From: Pseudovibrio sp. Ad37
GTDB lineage: Bacteria > Pseudomonadota > Alphaproteobacteria > Rhizobiales > Stappiaceae
Assembly: GCF_001623075.1 (NCBI RefSeq)
Contig: NZ_LMCF01000024.1
Span: forward strand, 124,001-188,000
DNA: 64,000 nt
Direction: 5' to 3'
Positions 20,401 through 28,642 of this stretch are shown here, piece after piece (the stretch's first letter is position 1; each line of letters begins with the position of its first letter). A model generated the notes under the pieces. It saw only the letters and a program-made list of their open reading frames with translations. It had not been told where the DNA came from and made no database searches. A program made the translations under genes and the position numbers.

Positions 20401-20888
20401 CGAGAGAGCGTCTCTTGAGCTCTTTTGATCAGGTCAACGACCACTTCAAGCGTTTATTCACACACTTGTTCGGCGGTGGAACAGCAGAGCTGAAACTGGT
20501 GGATGCGGAAGACCCGCTCGACGCGGGTTTGGAGATCTTCGCACGCCCTCCGGGCAAGAAGCCGCAGACCATGACACTGCTGTCAGGTGGTGAGCAGGCT
20601 CTCACCGCCATGGCGCTCATATTCGCAGTTTTCCTTACGAATCCGGCGCCAATCTGTGTTCTGGACGAGGTTGACGCTCCGTTGGACGATGCCAATGTTG
20701 AGCGTTATTGTGCTTTGCTGGAAGATATGACGCAAAACACGGCAACGCGTTTCACTGTCATCACACACAACCCGATTACCATGGCGCGCATGTCCAGATT
20801 GTTCGGCGTAACCATGGCTGAAAGAGGGGTCTCTCAGCTCGTATCAGTAGATCTTGAGACGGCTGAACGATTCACGGAACCGGCCTAA
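17430..20888 (+). CDS. smc: Chromosome segregation protein SMC
   Basis: Product is 1152 aa. Walker A GPNGCGKS is at residues 31-38. Two long coiled-coil arms rich in Glu, Ala and Arg surround a hinge at about residues 500-640. The ABC signature LSGGEQALTAMAL is near residue 1050, followed by Walker B ICVLDEVDAPLDD. SMC with ScpAB forms the bacterial condensin that resolves and compacts sister chromosomes. The length matches alphaproteobacterial SMC. The hinge is shorter and more Ala/Pro-rich than in Bacillus, as is usual in this group. ATG 17430 follows GGGGGCGCTCC. Confidence 0.96.
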   Translation: MKFQRLRVLGFKSFVEPMEFVIEDGLTGVVGPNGCGKSNLVEALRWVMGESSYKNMRASGMDDVIFSGSLNRPARNTAEVTLFLDNQDRTAPTGYNDSDTLEVTRRIEREAGSVYKINGKDARARDVQLLFADASTGARSPAMVRQGQIGELISSKPTSRRKILEEAAGISGLHSRRKEAEIRLRAAETNLERLEDVVVQIEGQLDGLKRQARQATRYRNLSSEIRKAEATILYLRWQEATAALDAARKQYADAEIGMRDIAGLQASTAKEQALAAHEIPKLREAAGGAAAALQHLIIAKNDLESEDRRIREKLMDLQARLAQMEQDIEREAQLASENTSHLEELEEEKQELLEAAETLDERAAEAEELVLIAEDNLDASEMKHSRITQDHASLLAKHTQLDNQISGIRQKSARFKEEADRFKGQLEAVEADIKAASGPSDKREELEKALEELAEAEETAVEAEETLATARETENNCRTPLNEAHSALSRYETEAKTLQAVLSAGQSGDWTPAVDRMSVNPGLETALGAALGEDLDAAMEEDAPVRWSLNAGAGSDPALPAGATPLSEYVQAPNELARRLAQVGLIEAEHGSALRKELKVGQRLVSKQGDLWRWDGLIIAADAPTPAAQRLAQRNRLAELEDLVEQTRDLVEEKKEALETATEHRRQAEVAEQDMRQKLRLEQSRIVALREELATAERALTELSVRKTTLEEQLRRANEDYEETAASLEEAESALEELPDIAGVTAELESASKDVSTCRSKLAEAKGATDALKREGELRARRLETIERDRQNWVQRAQNADKQISVLRQRRDDAAEERLILLESPEEIELKRQDLMNGLTSAESARKAADDKLAEGEKRQLIADQKAREAMEGLSGARERKVRAEERLEAAKERRLEIERRVDEVLEVNVSRLHEMAGLSQDAPLPDAEGAERKLDRLKAERERLGGVNLRADEEMQEITEQRDTLITERDDLIEAIRKLRTGIMNLNKEARERLLSSFDQVNDHFKRLFTHLFGGGTAELKLVDAEDPLDAGLEIFARPPGKKPQTMTLLSGGEQALTAMALIFAVFLTNPAPICVLDEVDAPLDDANVERYCALLEDMTQNTATRFTVITHNPITMARMSRLFGVTMAERGVSQLVSVDLETAERFTEPA

Positions 20889-20992
20889 AATAGGGTACAA
20901 TACGGGCTTGAAAGTATCCTTTATACGTATTCTCTGTTAGAAACTCTGGAAACACTTTAAATATCAGTTATTTAGCTTAAGTAGCTCTAACC

Positions 20993-21041
20993 TTGACAGT
21001 GCAGATCACGAGCATTATGGTGCCCCCGACTTTCAGGGGCA
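20993..21041 (+). promoter_or_regulatory. Promoter and 5' hairpin of the atp F0 operon
   Basis: TTGACA (20993-20998), a 17-base spacer and TATGGT (21016-21021) form a good sigma-70 promoter about 60 bases before atpI. TGCCCC (21021-21026) and GGGGCA (21036-21041) would make a small hairpin at the mRNA 5' end. Confidence 0.65.
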
Positions 21042-21084
21042 TCCATGTCTTTGAACTATCTGCCGGTATCTAGGAAGAATGAAC

Positions 21085-21459
21085 ATGTCTCCCGATGAGA
21101 ATAAGCAGAGTGAAAAAGACATGAAAGAAACTGATCGTCACCTGTCTGAGCGGCTAGAAAAGCTCGGCAAAACGTTGGATACACGCTTGGACGAAGCCTC
21201 TGCTAAAGAGGAACCGAACAAGACCAGCGCGATGTCAGGCTTGTCACAGGCTTGGAAGATGTCTTCCGAGTTTATTGCCGCTATCTTTGTCGGGGGGGCA
21301 CTCGGCTGGATGGCGGATAGCTGGATCGGGACCAAGCCGTGGGGGATGATAATTCTCCTGATGCTTGGCTTCGTTGCGGGAATATTAAACGTCCTTCGGG
21401 AGGCGGGCAAAGTCGCCGGCCCTGAAAGACGGATGAATTCCGGCAAGAAGCAGGACTAA
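21085..21459 (+). CDS. atpI: ATP synthase assembly protein AtpI
   Basis: Product is 124 aa from ATG 21085, spaced 9 bases from AGGA; ATG 21079 would be too close to it. A charged N-terminal half precedes two membrane helices (FIAAIFVGGALGWMADSWIG and PWGMIILLMLGFVAGILNVL). AtpI-type proteins help assemble the c-ring and may transport Mg2+. It is the first gene of an F0 operon. F1 genes are absent here, as expected for alphaproteobacteria, where F0 and F1 loci are separate. Confidence 0.9.
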   Translation: MSPDENKQSEKDMKETDRHLSERLEKLGKTLDTRLDEASAKEEPNKTSAMSGLSQAWKMSSEFIAAIFVGGALGWMADSWIGTKPWGMIILLMLGFVAGILNVLREAGKVAGPERRMNSGKKQD

Positions 21460-21511
21460 CTAATTCATCGCGCTCTTGCGCTCGTAAATTGGCACTTCAG
21501 GGGTACTACCT

Positions 21512-22279
21512 GTGGCTGGAAATTCAGGCAACGCGATCGATCCGATCCACCAGTTTCATATCTCCAAGATCTTTCCTGTGGAGATTGGCGGTGTTGATTT
21601 CTCCTTTACCAACGCTTCCTTGTTCATGGTTGTCACCGTCGCTGTAGCGACCTTGTTCCTCGTTCTGTCTACCAACAGACGTGGTCTGGTCCCTAGCCGC
21701 GCTCAACTCATGGCGGAAATGTCCTACGAGTTTGTTGCTGCCACATTGCGAGGATCAGCAGGCAATGACGGAATGCGGTTCTTCCCGCTCGTCTTCTCCC
21801 TGTTCATGTTCGTTTTCGTTGCAAACATGCTCGGGATGTTCCCATACTTCTTCACCGTTACAAGTCAGATCATCGTGACATTTGCACTCGCAATTCTCGT
21901 GATTGGCACTGTAACGATCTACGGTTTCTTCAAGCACGGTGCAGGCTTCCTTAAGCTGTTCGTCCCAAGTGGCGTTCCAGTTGGGGTTATTCCTCTGGTG
22001 TCCACGATTGAAGTTATCTCTTTCCTTTCACGTCCAGTTAGCTTGTCCGTTCGTTTGTTCGCAAACATGCTTGCTGGTCATATCACTCTGAAGGTTTTCG
22101 CAGGTTTTGTTGTCATGCTCACCGGTTTCGGTGCAGTTGGCATCGCATCTGCGATCCTGCCTCTGATACTTACAGTTGCCATCACGGCTCTTGAGTTCCT
22201 CGTGGCATTTCTTCAGGCCTACGTCTTTACCGTTCTTACCTGCATGTATCTTGCAGATGCGCTCCATCCGAGCCACTAA
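21512..22279 (+). CDS. atpB: ATP synthase F0 subunit a
   Basis: Product is 255 aa from GTG 21512, preceded by AGGGG. It is a polytopic inner-membrane protein. The essential stator arginine is in the segment [20 protein letters not shown], and the C-terminal helix ends with the conserved [19 protein letters not shown]. Subunit a supplies the two proton half-channels next to the c-ring. Length and motifs are normal. Confidence 0.96.
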   Translation: MAGNSGNAIDPIHQFHISKIFPVEIGGVDFSFTNASLFMVVTVAVATLFLVLSTNRRGLVPSRAQLMAEMSYEFVAATLRGSAGNDGMRFFPLVFSLFMFVFVANMLGMFPYFFTVTSQIIVTFALAILVIGTVTIYGFFKHGAGFLKLFVPSGVPVGVIPLVSTIEVISFLSRPVSLSVRLFANMLAGHITLKVFAGFVVMLTGFGAVGIASAILPLILTVAITALEFLVAFLQAYVFTVLTCMYLADALHPSH

Positions 22280-22353
22280 GTAACGTGTAGAATCCGGGTT
22301 TTAAACCCAAAAACAAAGTCATAGACGCTATTGCTAGTTTAGGAGCACTTGTC

Positions 22354-22581
22354 ATGGATGCAGAAGCAGCAAAATACATTGGTGCCGGTATCGCCTGCCT
22401 TGGTATGGGTGGTGCAGCTCTCGGTCTTGGAAACATCTTCGGCAGCTTCCTTGCCGGCGCACTGCGCAACCCATCTGCAGCAGATGGACAGTTTGGCCGC
22501 CTCATCCTCGGCTTTGCTGTGACCGAAGCTCTCGGCATCTTCTCCCTTCTCGTCGCACTTCTGCTGCTGTTCGCAGTATAA
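22354..22581 (+). CDS. atpE: ATP synthase F0 subunit c
   Basis: Product is 75 aa with two helices joined by the RNPSA loop (R38-A42). The proton-binding carboxylate is E58 in [16 protein letters not shown], so it is a proton-type c subunit without the Gln/Thr Na+ signature. AGGAGCACTTGTC precedes the ATG. A long inverted repeat separates it from atpF', a position where differential RNA stability could raise c-subunit output. Confidence 0.96.
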   Translation: MDAEAAKYIGAGIACLGMGGAALGLGNIFGSFLAGALRNPSAADGQFGRLILGFAVTEALGIFSLLVALLLLFAV

Positions 22582-22600
22582 TCGACGACAACGATTAGAG

Positions 22601-22654
22601 CGTTTTATGGTGACGGTTCCTCTTGGTAGGGACCGTCTCTAAAATCATAAAACG
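22601..22654 (+). repeat. Long intercistronic hairpin between atpE and atpF'
   Basis: The outer arms CGTTTTATG (22601-22609) and CATAAAACG (22646-22654) are perfect. The inner arms GACGGTTCC (22612-22620) and GGGACCGTC (22629-22637) pair with one G-T. Together they make an extended stem inside the operon without a T run. Its left flank TAGAGCG resembles other intergenic repeats in this window. Confidence 0.7.
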
Positions 22655-22678
22655 TTACGAAGAGCGTTCACGGAGAAG

Positions 22679-23233
22679 TTGATGTCGAATACTCAAGGCA
22701 ACCTGAATACAACTGCCGAAGTTGGCATTGTAGAGGATAGCGGTAGCTTTCCTCCGTTCGACAGCACGACTTACCCGTCTCAGCTGTTGTGGTTGGTTCT
22801 TTCCTTCGGCGTTTTCTACTGGGTAATGTCGAAAGTGGTCCTTCCACGTATCGGCGGTATCCTTGAAGATCGTCGCGATCGCATCGCAGGAGATATGGCA
22901 GAAGCATCCCGTCTCAAACAAGAGACAGATGAAGCCATTGCATCCTACGAAAGTGCTCTAGCTGAAGCGCGCAAAAAAGCCACTACCATGGCTCATGATG
23001 CACGCTCTAAGGTGAAAGCAGAGACAGAAAGCGCCCGCGCAGCGGCTGAAGAGCAGCTGGCAGCTAAGCTTTCCGAATCTGAACAGAGCATTTCCAAGAT
23101 CACAGCTGAAAGCCTGTCTCATGTTGGCGAAATCGCTGCAGAGACTGCAGGCGAGCTTGTGAAGGCACTTATCGGTGGCCGTGCTCCAGCGAAAGCTGAA
23201 GTTGCCAAAGCCGTTGATGCTGCACTTAAGTAA
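22679..23233 (+). CDS. atpF': ATP synthase F0 subunit b' (second b subunit)
   Basis: Product is 184 aa. An acidic N-terminal tail is followed by one membrane helix ([21 protein letters not shown], about residues 37-57) and a long Ala/Glu/Lys coiled coil. Photosynthetic bacteria and alphaproteobacteria use a b/b' heterodimer as peripheral stalk. The ATG 22681 reading would need another frame; the given start TTG 22679 is followed directly by MSNTQGNLN, so ATG 22682 is the more likely true start. The atpF gene follows after 11 bases. Confidence 0.93.
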   Translation: MMSNTQGNLNTTAEVGIVEDSGSFPPFDSTTYPSQLLWLVLSFGVFYWVMSKVVLPRIGGILEDRRDRIAGDMAEASRLKQETDEAIASYESALAEARKKATTMAHDARSKVKAETESARAAAEEQLAAKLSESEQSISKITAESLSHVGEIAAETAGELVKALIGGRAPAKAEVAKAVDAALK

Positions 23234-23244
23234 GGGGTGACAGA

Positions 23245-23730
23245 ATGTTCGATGCAAGCCTTTGGGCACTCGTTGGTCTCATCCTCTTCTTTGTCCTGAT
23301 GTGGTACCTGAAAGTACCTGGCAAGGTTGGTGCAATGCTTGACCAGCAAGCGGACAACATCAAGCAAGAGCTTGAAGGCGCCCGTAAGCTGCGTGAAGAA
23401 GCTCAGGCTCTGATGGCCGAGTACCAGCGCAAGCGTAAAGAGGCTGAAGCGGAAGCAGATCAGATCGTTGCTGATGCAAAAGTTGAAGCTGATCGTCTGG
23501 CTGAAGAAGCCAAGGCAGCTCTCGAAGAGATGATTGCACGTCGCACCAAAGCAGCCGAAGCGAAAATCGCTCAGGCTGAAGCAAATGCGATTGCACAGGT
23601 TCGCTCCCGTGCTGCAGATGTTGCAGTTCAGGCCGCTGAAACCATCGTCGCTTCCAGCACTGCCAAAGAAGAAGTTCAGGATAAAGTGCTCAAGCAGAGC
23701 ATCAAACAGGTTTCTGAAAACCTGAATTGA
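23245..23730 (+). CDS. atpF: ATP synthase F0 subunit b
   Basis: Product is 161 aa: an N-terminal membrane anchor (LWALVGLILFFVLMWYLKVPG) and then a continuous coiled coil for binding b' and F1 delta. GGGGTGACAG precedes the ATG. It is the last gene of the F0 operon and is followed at once by a strong terminator. Confidence 0.95.
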   Translation: MFDASLWALVGLILFFVLMWYLKVPGKVGAMLDQQADNIKQELEGARKLREEAQALMAEYQRKRKEAEAEADQIVADAKVEADRLAEEAKAALEEMIARRTKAAEAKIAQAEANAIAQVRSRAADVAVQAAETIVASSTAKEEVQDKVLKQSIKQVSENLN

Positions 23731-23756
23731 TCCTCAGAATTTCTGACAAGAATATC

Positions 23757-23788
23757 AAAAAAGGCTCCCGAATTTCGGGAGCCTTTTT
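23757..23788 (+). terminator. Rho-independent terminator of the F0 operon
   Basis: GGCTCCCGAA (23763-23772) and TTCGGGAGCC (23774-23783) form a near-perfect stem, with A residues before it and TTTTT after. Confidence 0.92.
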
Positions 23789-23830
23789 CTTTGTCTAAAC
23801 ATTACTTGGCTTCAGCGTCCTGATAGCGAA

Positions 23831-24806
23831 CTAGACATGCCATTCAGCAAGTCCCAACCGTTCTGAGGTGTCGATTTTAATTGGCAATGGGCTGTCATCC
23901 GGCTGATGCATCAAAACAACATCCGCTTCTGTGCAGTGCGGTCAACAACGCTATGATGCTGCCGGAGCTGAATGCATCAGCGTGAATGGTGTTCCCGGGC
24001 ACCAGAATACCACTGCCATGTGGAACAAGGAAGTTGGTGAGAGCAAACTGATCTTCTTCAAGCTGCGTCCCTACAGTGATCACAATCTCACTCTGTTCAG
24101 AAGCTGGCATGAACACATGCGGGAAGTCATGCGTTTCAATAAAGAAACCGTTCGTCACATCCAGCCGGTACTGCGGATAGGCCTTGCCAAACTCATACTC
24201 AACAGCATTCAGATTGCCATCAAACTTCAGCGGGACTGTCTGTCCGTCATCGAAGATTTTGACCCCGAAGGCCGCCGCTATGTTATCCCGGTTAGGACTG
24301 ATTGGCGTCACAAGAGGAATGTCGAGGCTTGTCTCAGCGGAGGCAAACAGTCCGCTTGCCCCAAACACGTTTCCGGGTGCAGGAACCTGTACGGTTGATG
24401 CATCCAGCCATCTGCCTTGCGTTTGCAGATAAGACCCATCAGGCAATTTCGCGATATCAGCAGGGGAGGTAGCAACTGACTTGTGTGTACCAGCTGTTTC
24501 CTGAGCTGGTTAGGAACGGGGCTTTGGCAGACAACACTGCATCTTTGCCGCCCTCCACGACGTTGTGAAGCGCATTTGTCGTCATTCCGAGTTTGTCATT
24601 CACCACGCGATGAACAGAAACTGCAGCAAGACTGGAATCCACTTGCCGCTCCGGAATAGCAGGATTGTATTTTACGTTGATACCAAGATCACCAAGATGA
24701 CGTTCCTTATACGTCTCTTGGTGATCAGCAGGCTTGGCAGTGTTTTGAACCGCCTGTGGTTGGACTGGGAGGGTCTCGTTCCGCACGGCACTGTGATAGC
24801 TGGCAT
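23831..24806 (-). pseudogene. Frameshifted gene, cupin-like C-terminal part, family unknown
   Basis: A gene of about 325 codons appears broken by at least three frameshifts. It would start at ATG 24806 behind CAGGAG and reads MPAITVP. Near 24788 the frame changes to the one reading RNETLPVQPQAV, which stays open to about 24490. It then changes to the one reading SVATSPADIAKLPDG and continues open to about 23940, then to the one ending LPIKIDTSERLGLAEWHV at the TAG at 23831-23833. The middle part contains FIETHDFPHVF and LVPHGSGILVPGNTIHADAF, which look like cupin or sugar-isomerase strands. I cannot name the family. Three shifts in one kilobase argue for a decayed gene rather than single read errors. 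Confidence 0.55.
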
Positions 24807-25239
24807 TTCAATGCTCCTGAATTTAGAGTTGCAATGCCGCTATGATGTGAGCTGTTACGCCTCTGGGTTGTGCCAAAATGCACTCAAAGGCGAGTAAGTG
24901 CCGCAAGGTCATTCAGCTCTGCATTATAATGCGAGAGCATTGGAAAGGCCTGTGTGCTTGGGTTCAAAGCTGGAACGCCTCTTTTAAATTGGCTATGACG
25001 GCCAGTCGGGATCATCGCTGATAATACGAAACACACATTTCCATTTACAATTCTAATCGATCACATGGACACCAATAGTGGCGTCCCTAAAATAAGTGCC
25101 GACCTCACACGAATTGGGGAAAGTTCTGCCGTCCTAGGCCAAACGAGTACCTCAAGAACAACGGTTTCTTGCGCTTCCTAGTGGCATAAGTCTTGCTTGA
25201 TTGAATTCTGAATTCTGAATTCTGAATTTTGCTTAAATT
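24807..25239. other. Intergenic stretch with a heptamer tandem repeat
   Basis: No convincing gene is seen. Near its right end GAATTCT occurs three times in tandem with a fourth degenerate copy (25203-25230). The stretch is visibly more AT-rich than the core genes. Confidence 0.5.
25203..25230. repeat. Tandem heptamer repeat (GAATTCT)
   Basis: Three exact copies plus GAATTTT lie 10 bases upstream of the ATG at 25240. Such repeats can vary in number by slippage and could change promoter spacing, but no promoter is evident. Confidence 0.8.
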
Positions 25240-25512
25240 ATGAGTTTTGATCAATTGATGAGCCACGCTAATTTTTCACTCGCCAAACCACTAGCTTCTC
25301 TCAATGCTGTTCGCATTGAGGCTGATGAAGTAAGGCCAATCAATCCAGAAGAAGCGCTCAGTTTTATTAGGTTGGCAAATGCGGAGATAGATAAGTTCTA
25401 CACGAAGGGCGCACCAATCAAAATTTCCACGAGCGGATCATCGGCGGAGATGATCGACATACAGCGTTTACTTCTGCAAACGCAGGAAATTTGGCAAAAG
25501 CACTTTGGATAA
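25240..25512 (+). CDS. Hypothetical 90-aa protein
   Basis: Product is 90 aa, begins MSFDQLMSHANFSL and is helical and soluble in character, with no signal or membrane segment. There is no clear Shine-Dalgarno sequence. A tandem heptamer lies just upstream. I know no matching family. It sits alone in an accessory patch facing the FRG-domain gene. Confidence 0.45.
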   Translation: MSFDQLMSHANFSLAKPLASLNAVRIEADEVRPINPEEALSFIRLANAEIDKFYTKGAPIKISTSGSSAEMIDIQRLLLQTQEIWQKHFG

Positions 25513-25588
25513 GCTGCGGACAGCTCTGAAATCCTTTTAGTTCAGCTAAGTCATGTCGCACTCTTTCTGACTTCGGAGAGATGCGTGG

Positions 25589-26650
25589 CTAAATTGTCTC
25601 CAAGTTTACCCCTACTGCAAGGCTGTCGAGTTTGTTTTGTACGTGCTTCAATGTGATGGTGTCGTTTACAGCTTGAACGCAACCTTCAAAGCCAGGAAAC
25701 AGCTTTGCAGAATCCATATTATGCTGCTTCAAAATACGAAGTAGCTTTGGAACTTCCAAAATGGGGAGAGTCACACACTCCAAAATCATTTGGAGGCGAT
25801 CTGCATTGCTAAGATCCTTATGCACTTCCAGGAAACGATGGCAGCAGAGTATTGCTTCATCAAGAGCCAGGTTTACTTTGTCTAAGTGTGCCCATTTTTC
25901 ATTCATGATGTATGGTTGGTGTAATGTAAATGCACCGAGCTGCGCGACGATATTTTTGTTACTTTGTGTCGGAGGTTCAACAAAGTCGATATCAAATGGC
26001 ATCGCTTTACGTGAGTATTCATTCTTTAGACAAGCCATTGCATTTTTAGAAATCGACTTGGCTCGGTCTCTGTTCAGTACCCAAACATGAATTTGTTGAC
26101 ATGATAGTTTTTTTAAAAAGTTGTCATCGGTTCTTACTCTAGGCTGCCCTTCTCTTAGCAGCTCATTAAGTATATTTAACGCGCCTGAAGCGGCAAACGT
26201 CATGGCAGCTCCAGAAGAGCGTGTCCAATCTAGTAGCCTGGTTTTCATCCCGTAATGCTGTGCTAGGGCAATCAATTCGCGTAGATTTTCATTTGGAAAC
26301 CAAGGCGATAAGCTCGTACTAGAGTTCTCGTCAGCCTCCATAAGGCTGCGATGAACTTCACTAGGAACTCTAGGAAGATCTAACCCCAACTCTCTCGCCC
26401 TACGATAGAATTCAATAAGGTTTGCTAGTTCTTTGTTGCCACGAAATGGTTTTACGTTGTCAAACCACGGCATAGCATCAGGGCGTAAAGCAGATGGAAT
26501 AAGTTTGAAAGAGGCGTCTTTATGTCCTCTAAAAAGTAAACGACCTTCTTGGTCTGGATCTGCAGTCTGACGTTTGATGAGATAATCGTAAAATTCTTGA
26601 GCAGTAAGGGTTGGTTGAGTACGGACAATAGATTTAAGATCAGATTTCAT
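25589..26650 (-). CDS. FRG-domain-containing protein
   Basis: Product is 353 aa from ATG 26650, chosen over TTG 26677 because GCAGG precedes it. The N-terminal half holds the FRG domain: LLFRGHKDASFKLIPSALRP near residue 40 and the second block IALAQHYGMKTRLLDWT near residue 130. The C-terminal half has no recognisable domain. FRG proteins occur sporadically in bacteria and phages, often in variable islands; their biochemical activity is not settled. The gene looks more AT-rich than neighbouring housekeeping genes and lies beside a decayed gene, which fits horizontal acquisition. It ends 44 bases before the rnhB stop region begins downstream in map order, but is transcribed from its own start. 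Confidence 0.8.
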   Translation of the reverse strand: MKSDLKSIVRTQPTLTAQEFYDYLIKRQTADPDQEGRLLFRGHKDASFKLIPSALRPDAMPWFDNVKPFRGNKELANLIEFYRRARELGLDLPRVPSEVHRSLMEADENSSTSLSPWFPNENLRELIALAQHYGMKTRLLDWTRSSGAAMTFAASGALNILNELLREGQPRVRTDDNFLKKLSCQQIHVWVLNRDRAKSISKNAMACLKNEYSRKAMPFDIDFVEPPTQSNKNIVAQLGAFTLHQPYIMNEKWAHLDKVNLALDEAILCCHRFLEVHKDLSNADRLQMILECVTLPILEVPKLLRILKQHNMDSAKLFPGFEGCVQAVNDTITLKHVQNKLDSLAVGVNLETI

Positions 26651-26694
26651 GAAAAAGACCTGCTTCTTTAAGTACAATAATATGATGTCTTTTC

Positions 26695-27363
26695 TTACCC
26701 CTCAATCATCTCCCGAATAGGTCGGAAGGAACAGCGGTGGAGCGGTGTTACGCCGTGTGCTGCCAGTGCTTCCTGATGCTGTTTGGTGCCGTAGCCTTTG
26801 TGTTTGGCAAAGCCATACTCCGGGAAATGCTTGTCCATCTTCACCATCAGGCGGTCACGGGTCACCTTGGCAACGATGGAAGCAGCTGAGATGGCGAGGC
26901 AGCGGCCATCACCCTTGATCAGCGCTTGCCCTTCCTGCGGCAGGTGATGGGGCACATCCCTACCATCAATGAAGAACCGTTTCACCGGAACGCTGAGCGA
27001 GCGGGCGCAGGTGCGCATGCCCTGCAAGGTTGCTTCGCGAATGTTGATCCGGTCAACGGTCTGTGCACTTTGCACGCAAACACTCACATCAGCCATCTCA
27101 AGGATCTGCTCAAAGAGCTCCTCGCGCTTGGCCTCGGCCAACTTCTTGGAGTCGTTCAGCCCCTCTGGCAAGTTGTTGTAGTCGAGGCTGGCAGCAGCAA
27201 CCACCACAGGGCCAGCCCATGGCCCGCGCCCTGCTTCATCAATACCGGCAAACCGCCCTTGCAGGTCTTGCTCAACAGAGCGCTCAAAGCGCAGGTCAGG
27301 CGCATCAGGAAAGGCGATATCAAAGAGGGAGTTTGCAAAATACGACATGCCCCTCATTGCCAT
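26695..27363 (-). CDS. rnhB: Ribonuclease HII
   Basis: Product is 222 aa. The first catalytic Asp-Glu is in FAGIDEAGRGPWAGPVVVAA, DSKKL follows, and VAKVTRDRLMVKMD marks the C-terminal active-site helix. The enzyme removes RNA, including single misincorporated ribonucleotides, from DNA. Three in-frame ATGs (27363, 27357, 27348) compete; the third follows GAGGGGC very closely, so the start is uncertain by a few codons. It is downstream of the radical-SAM gene on the same strand with a 38-base gap. Confidence 0.95.
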   Translation of the reverse strand: MAMRGMSYFANSLFDIAFPDAPDLRFERSVEQDLQGRFAGIDEAGRGPWAGPVVVAAASLDYNNLPEGLNDSKKLAEAKREELFEQILEMADVSVCVQSAQTVDRINIREATLQGMRTCARSLSVPVKRFFIDGRDVPHHLPQEGQALIKGDGRCLAISAASIVAKVTRDRLMVKMDKHFPEYGFAKHKGYGTKQHQEALAAHGVTPLHRCSFRPIREMIEG

Positions 27364-27401
27364 GTAGCCCAGCAGCTTTCAAGCATCAAAACACGCCTCG
27401 T

Positions 27402-28529
27402 CTACAGCAATGAAAGCTGCACACCGCCGCAAGTTGGTTTGATGAAATGGTCACAGGACAACTTCATTGAGCGCGAGGATAAACCCTTGCTCTTACACGC
27501 CAGCTGAAAGCGCTTTGCCAGCTGGTCAGCGTAAGGACCTTTACCCTTGAAGCGCTGCGTCCACCGAGCGTCATAGTCTTTTCCATCACGCATGGAACGC
27601 AAAAGGCTCAGCACACGCCGGTAACTGCCCGGAGCTTCCCGCAAAAGCCATTCCTTGAAGAGTTCAGAAACCTCTCGAGGAAGACGCAGCAAAATGTAAC
27701 TGGCCTCTGTCGCACCATGCTCTTTACAAACCTCAAGAATGCTTTCAAGTTCATGATCCGTCAGTCCGGGAATGATCGGAGCTGCCAGCACAGCGGTTGG
27801 AATACCCGCATCAGACAGTGCTTTGATCGCTTGCAAACGGCGAGGCGGCGTAGACGCGCGTGGTTCAAGGCTCCGCGCGATCTTTCGGTCCAGCGTGGTC
27901 ACAGAAATTGCCACCTTTGCCAGATTGCGCTCTGCCATTTCGCTAAGAATATCGATATCCCGCATGACCAGCGCTGACTTGGTGACAATGGTCACCGGAT
28001 GGCCCGTCTTGTTCAACACCTCCAGAACATCGCGCATGATTTTGTGCGTACGTTCAATCGGCTGATAGGGATCAGTATTAGTGCCAATCGCAATGGGTTT
28101 GGGTTGATAAGAGGATGCACCCAGCTCCCGTTCCAGCACCTGTGCTGCATTGGGCTTGGCAAACAAGCGGCTTTCAAAATCCAGTCCTGGCGACAGGCCC
28201 ATATACGCATGGGTTGGCCGCGCAAAGCAGTAGATGCAGCCATGCTCACAGCCCCGATACGGATTGATTGAGCGATCAAAAGGCAGGTCAGGAGAGCTGT
28301 TCTTGGTGATCACATGGCGTGCAGTTTCAATCTGCACTTCTGTCTTGATCGGGGGAAGTTCATCAATTGTTCCCCAGCCGTCATCCATCAGCTCCCGGCT
28401 TTCCGCCTCAAACCGGCCAGCCTTGTTGGAATGGGCAGCACGGCCCCGTCCTGTCATATTGACCGGAAGCGAAGACCCTAAAGGATCAGCGGCCTCAGTT
28501 TCGGCCCTGTGATTTTGTGCAGTTGACAT
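27402..28529 (-). CDS. PA0069-family radical SAM protein (spore photoproduct lyase-like)
   Basis: Product is 375 aa. The SAM-binding [4Fe-4S] motif is CEHGCIYCFARP (C-x3-C-x2-C) near residue 93. A TIM-barrel core with IGTNTDPYQPIERTHKIM follows. This is COG1533, related to spore photoproduct lyase, but the function in non-spore-formers is unknown. DNA repair or RNA modification has been suggested for relatives. Its place upstream of rnhB in one transcription unit is compatible with a nucleic-acid role. Confidence 0.85.
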   Translation of the reverse strand: MSTAQNHRAETEAADPLGSSLPVNMTGRGRAAHSNKAGRFEAESRELMDDGWGTIDELPPIKTEVQIETARHVITKNSSPDLPFDRSINPYRGCEHGCIYCFARPTHAYMGLSPGLDFESRLFAKPNAAQVLERELGASSYQPKPIAIGTNTDPYQPIERTHKIMRDVLEVLNKTGHPVTIVTKSALVMRDIDILSEMAERNLAKVAISVTTLDRKIARSLEPRASTPPRRLQAIKALSDAGIPTAVLAAPIIPGLTDHELESILEVCKEHGATEASYILLRLPREVSELFKEWLLREAPGSYRRVLSLLRSMRDGKDYDARWTQRFKGKGPYADQLAKRFQLACKSKGLSSRSMKLSCDHFIKPTCGGVQLSLL

Positions 28530-28642
28530 GGGGCATGCACTTTCATCTTCTTATGAGAACATAAGTGGAACATTGCTCAAAATATCTGGATTTGCAAGCC
28601 TTTACTTTCCAAAGCTAAGGCAAATCACTGTAAGCTGTTGGA

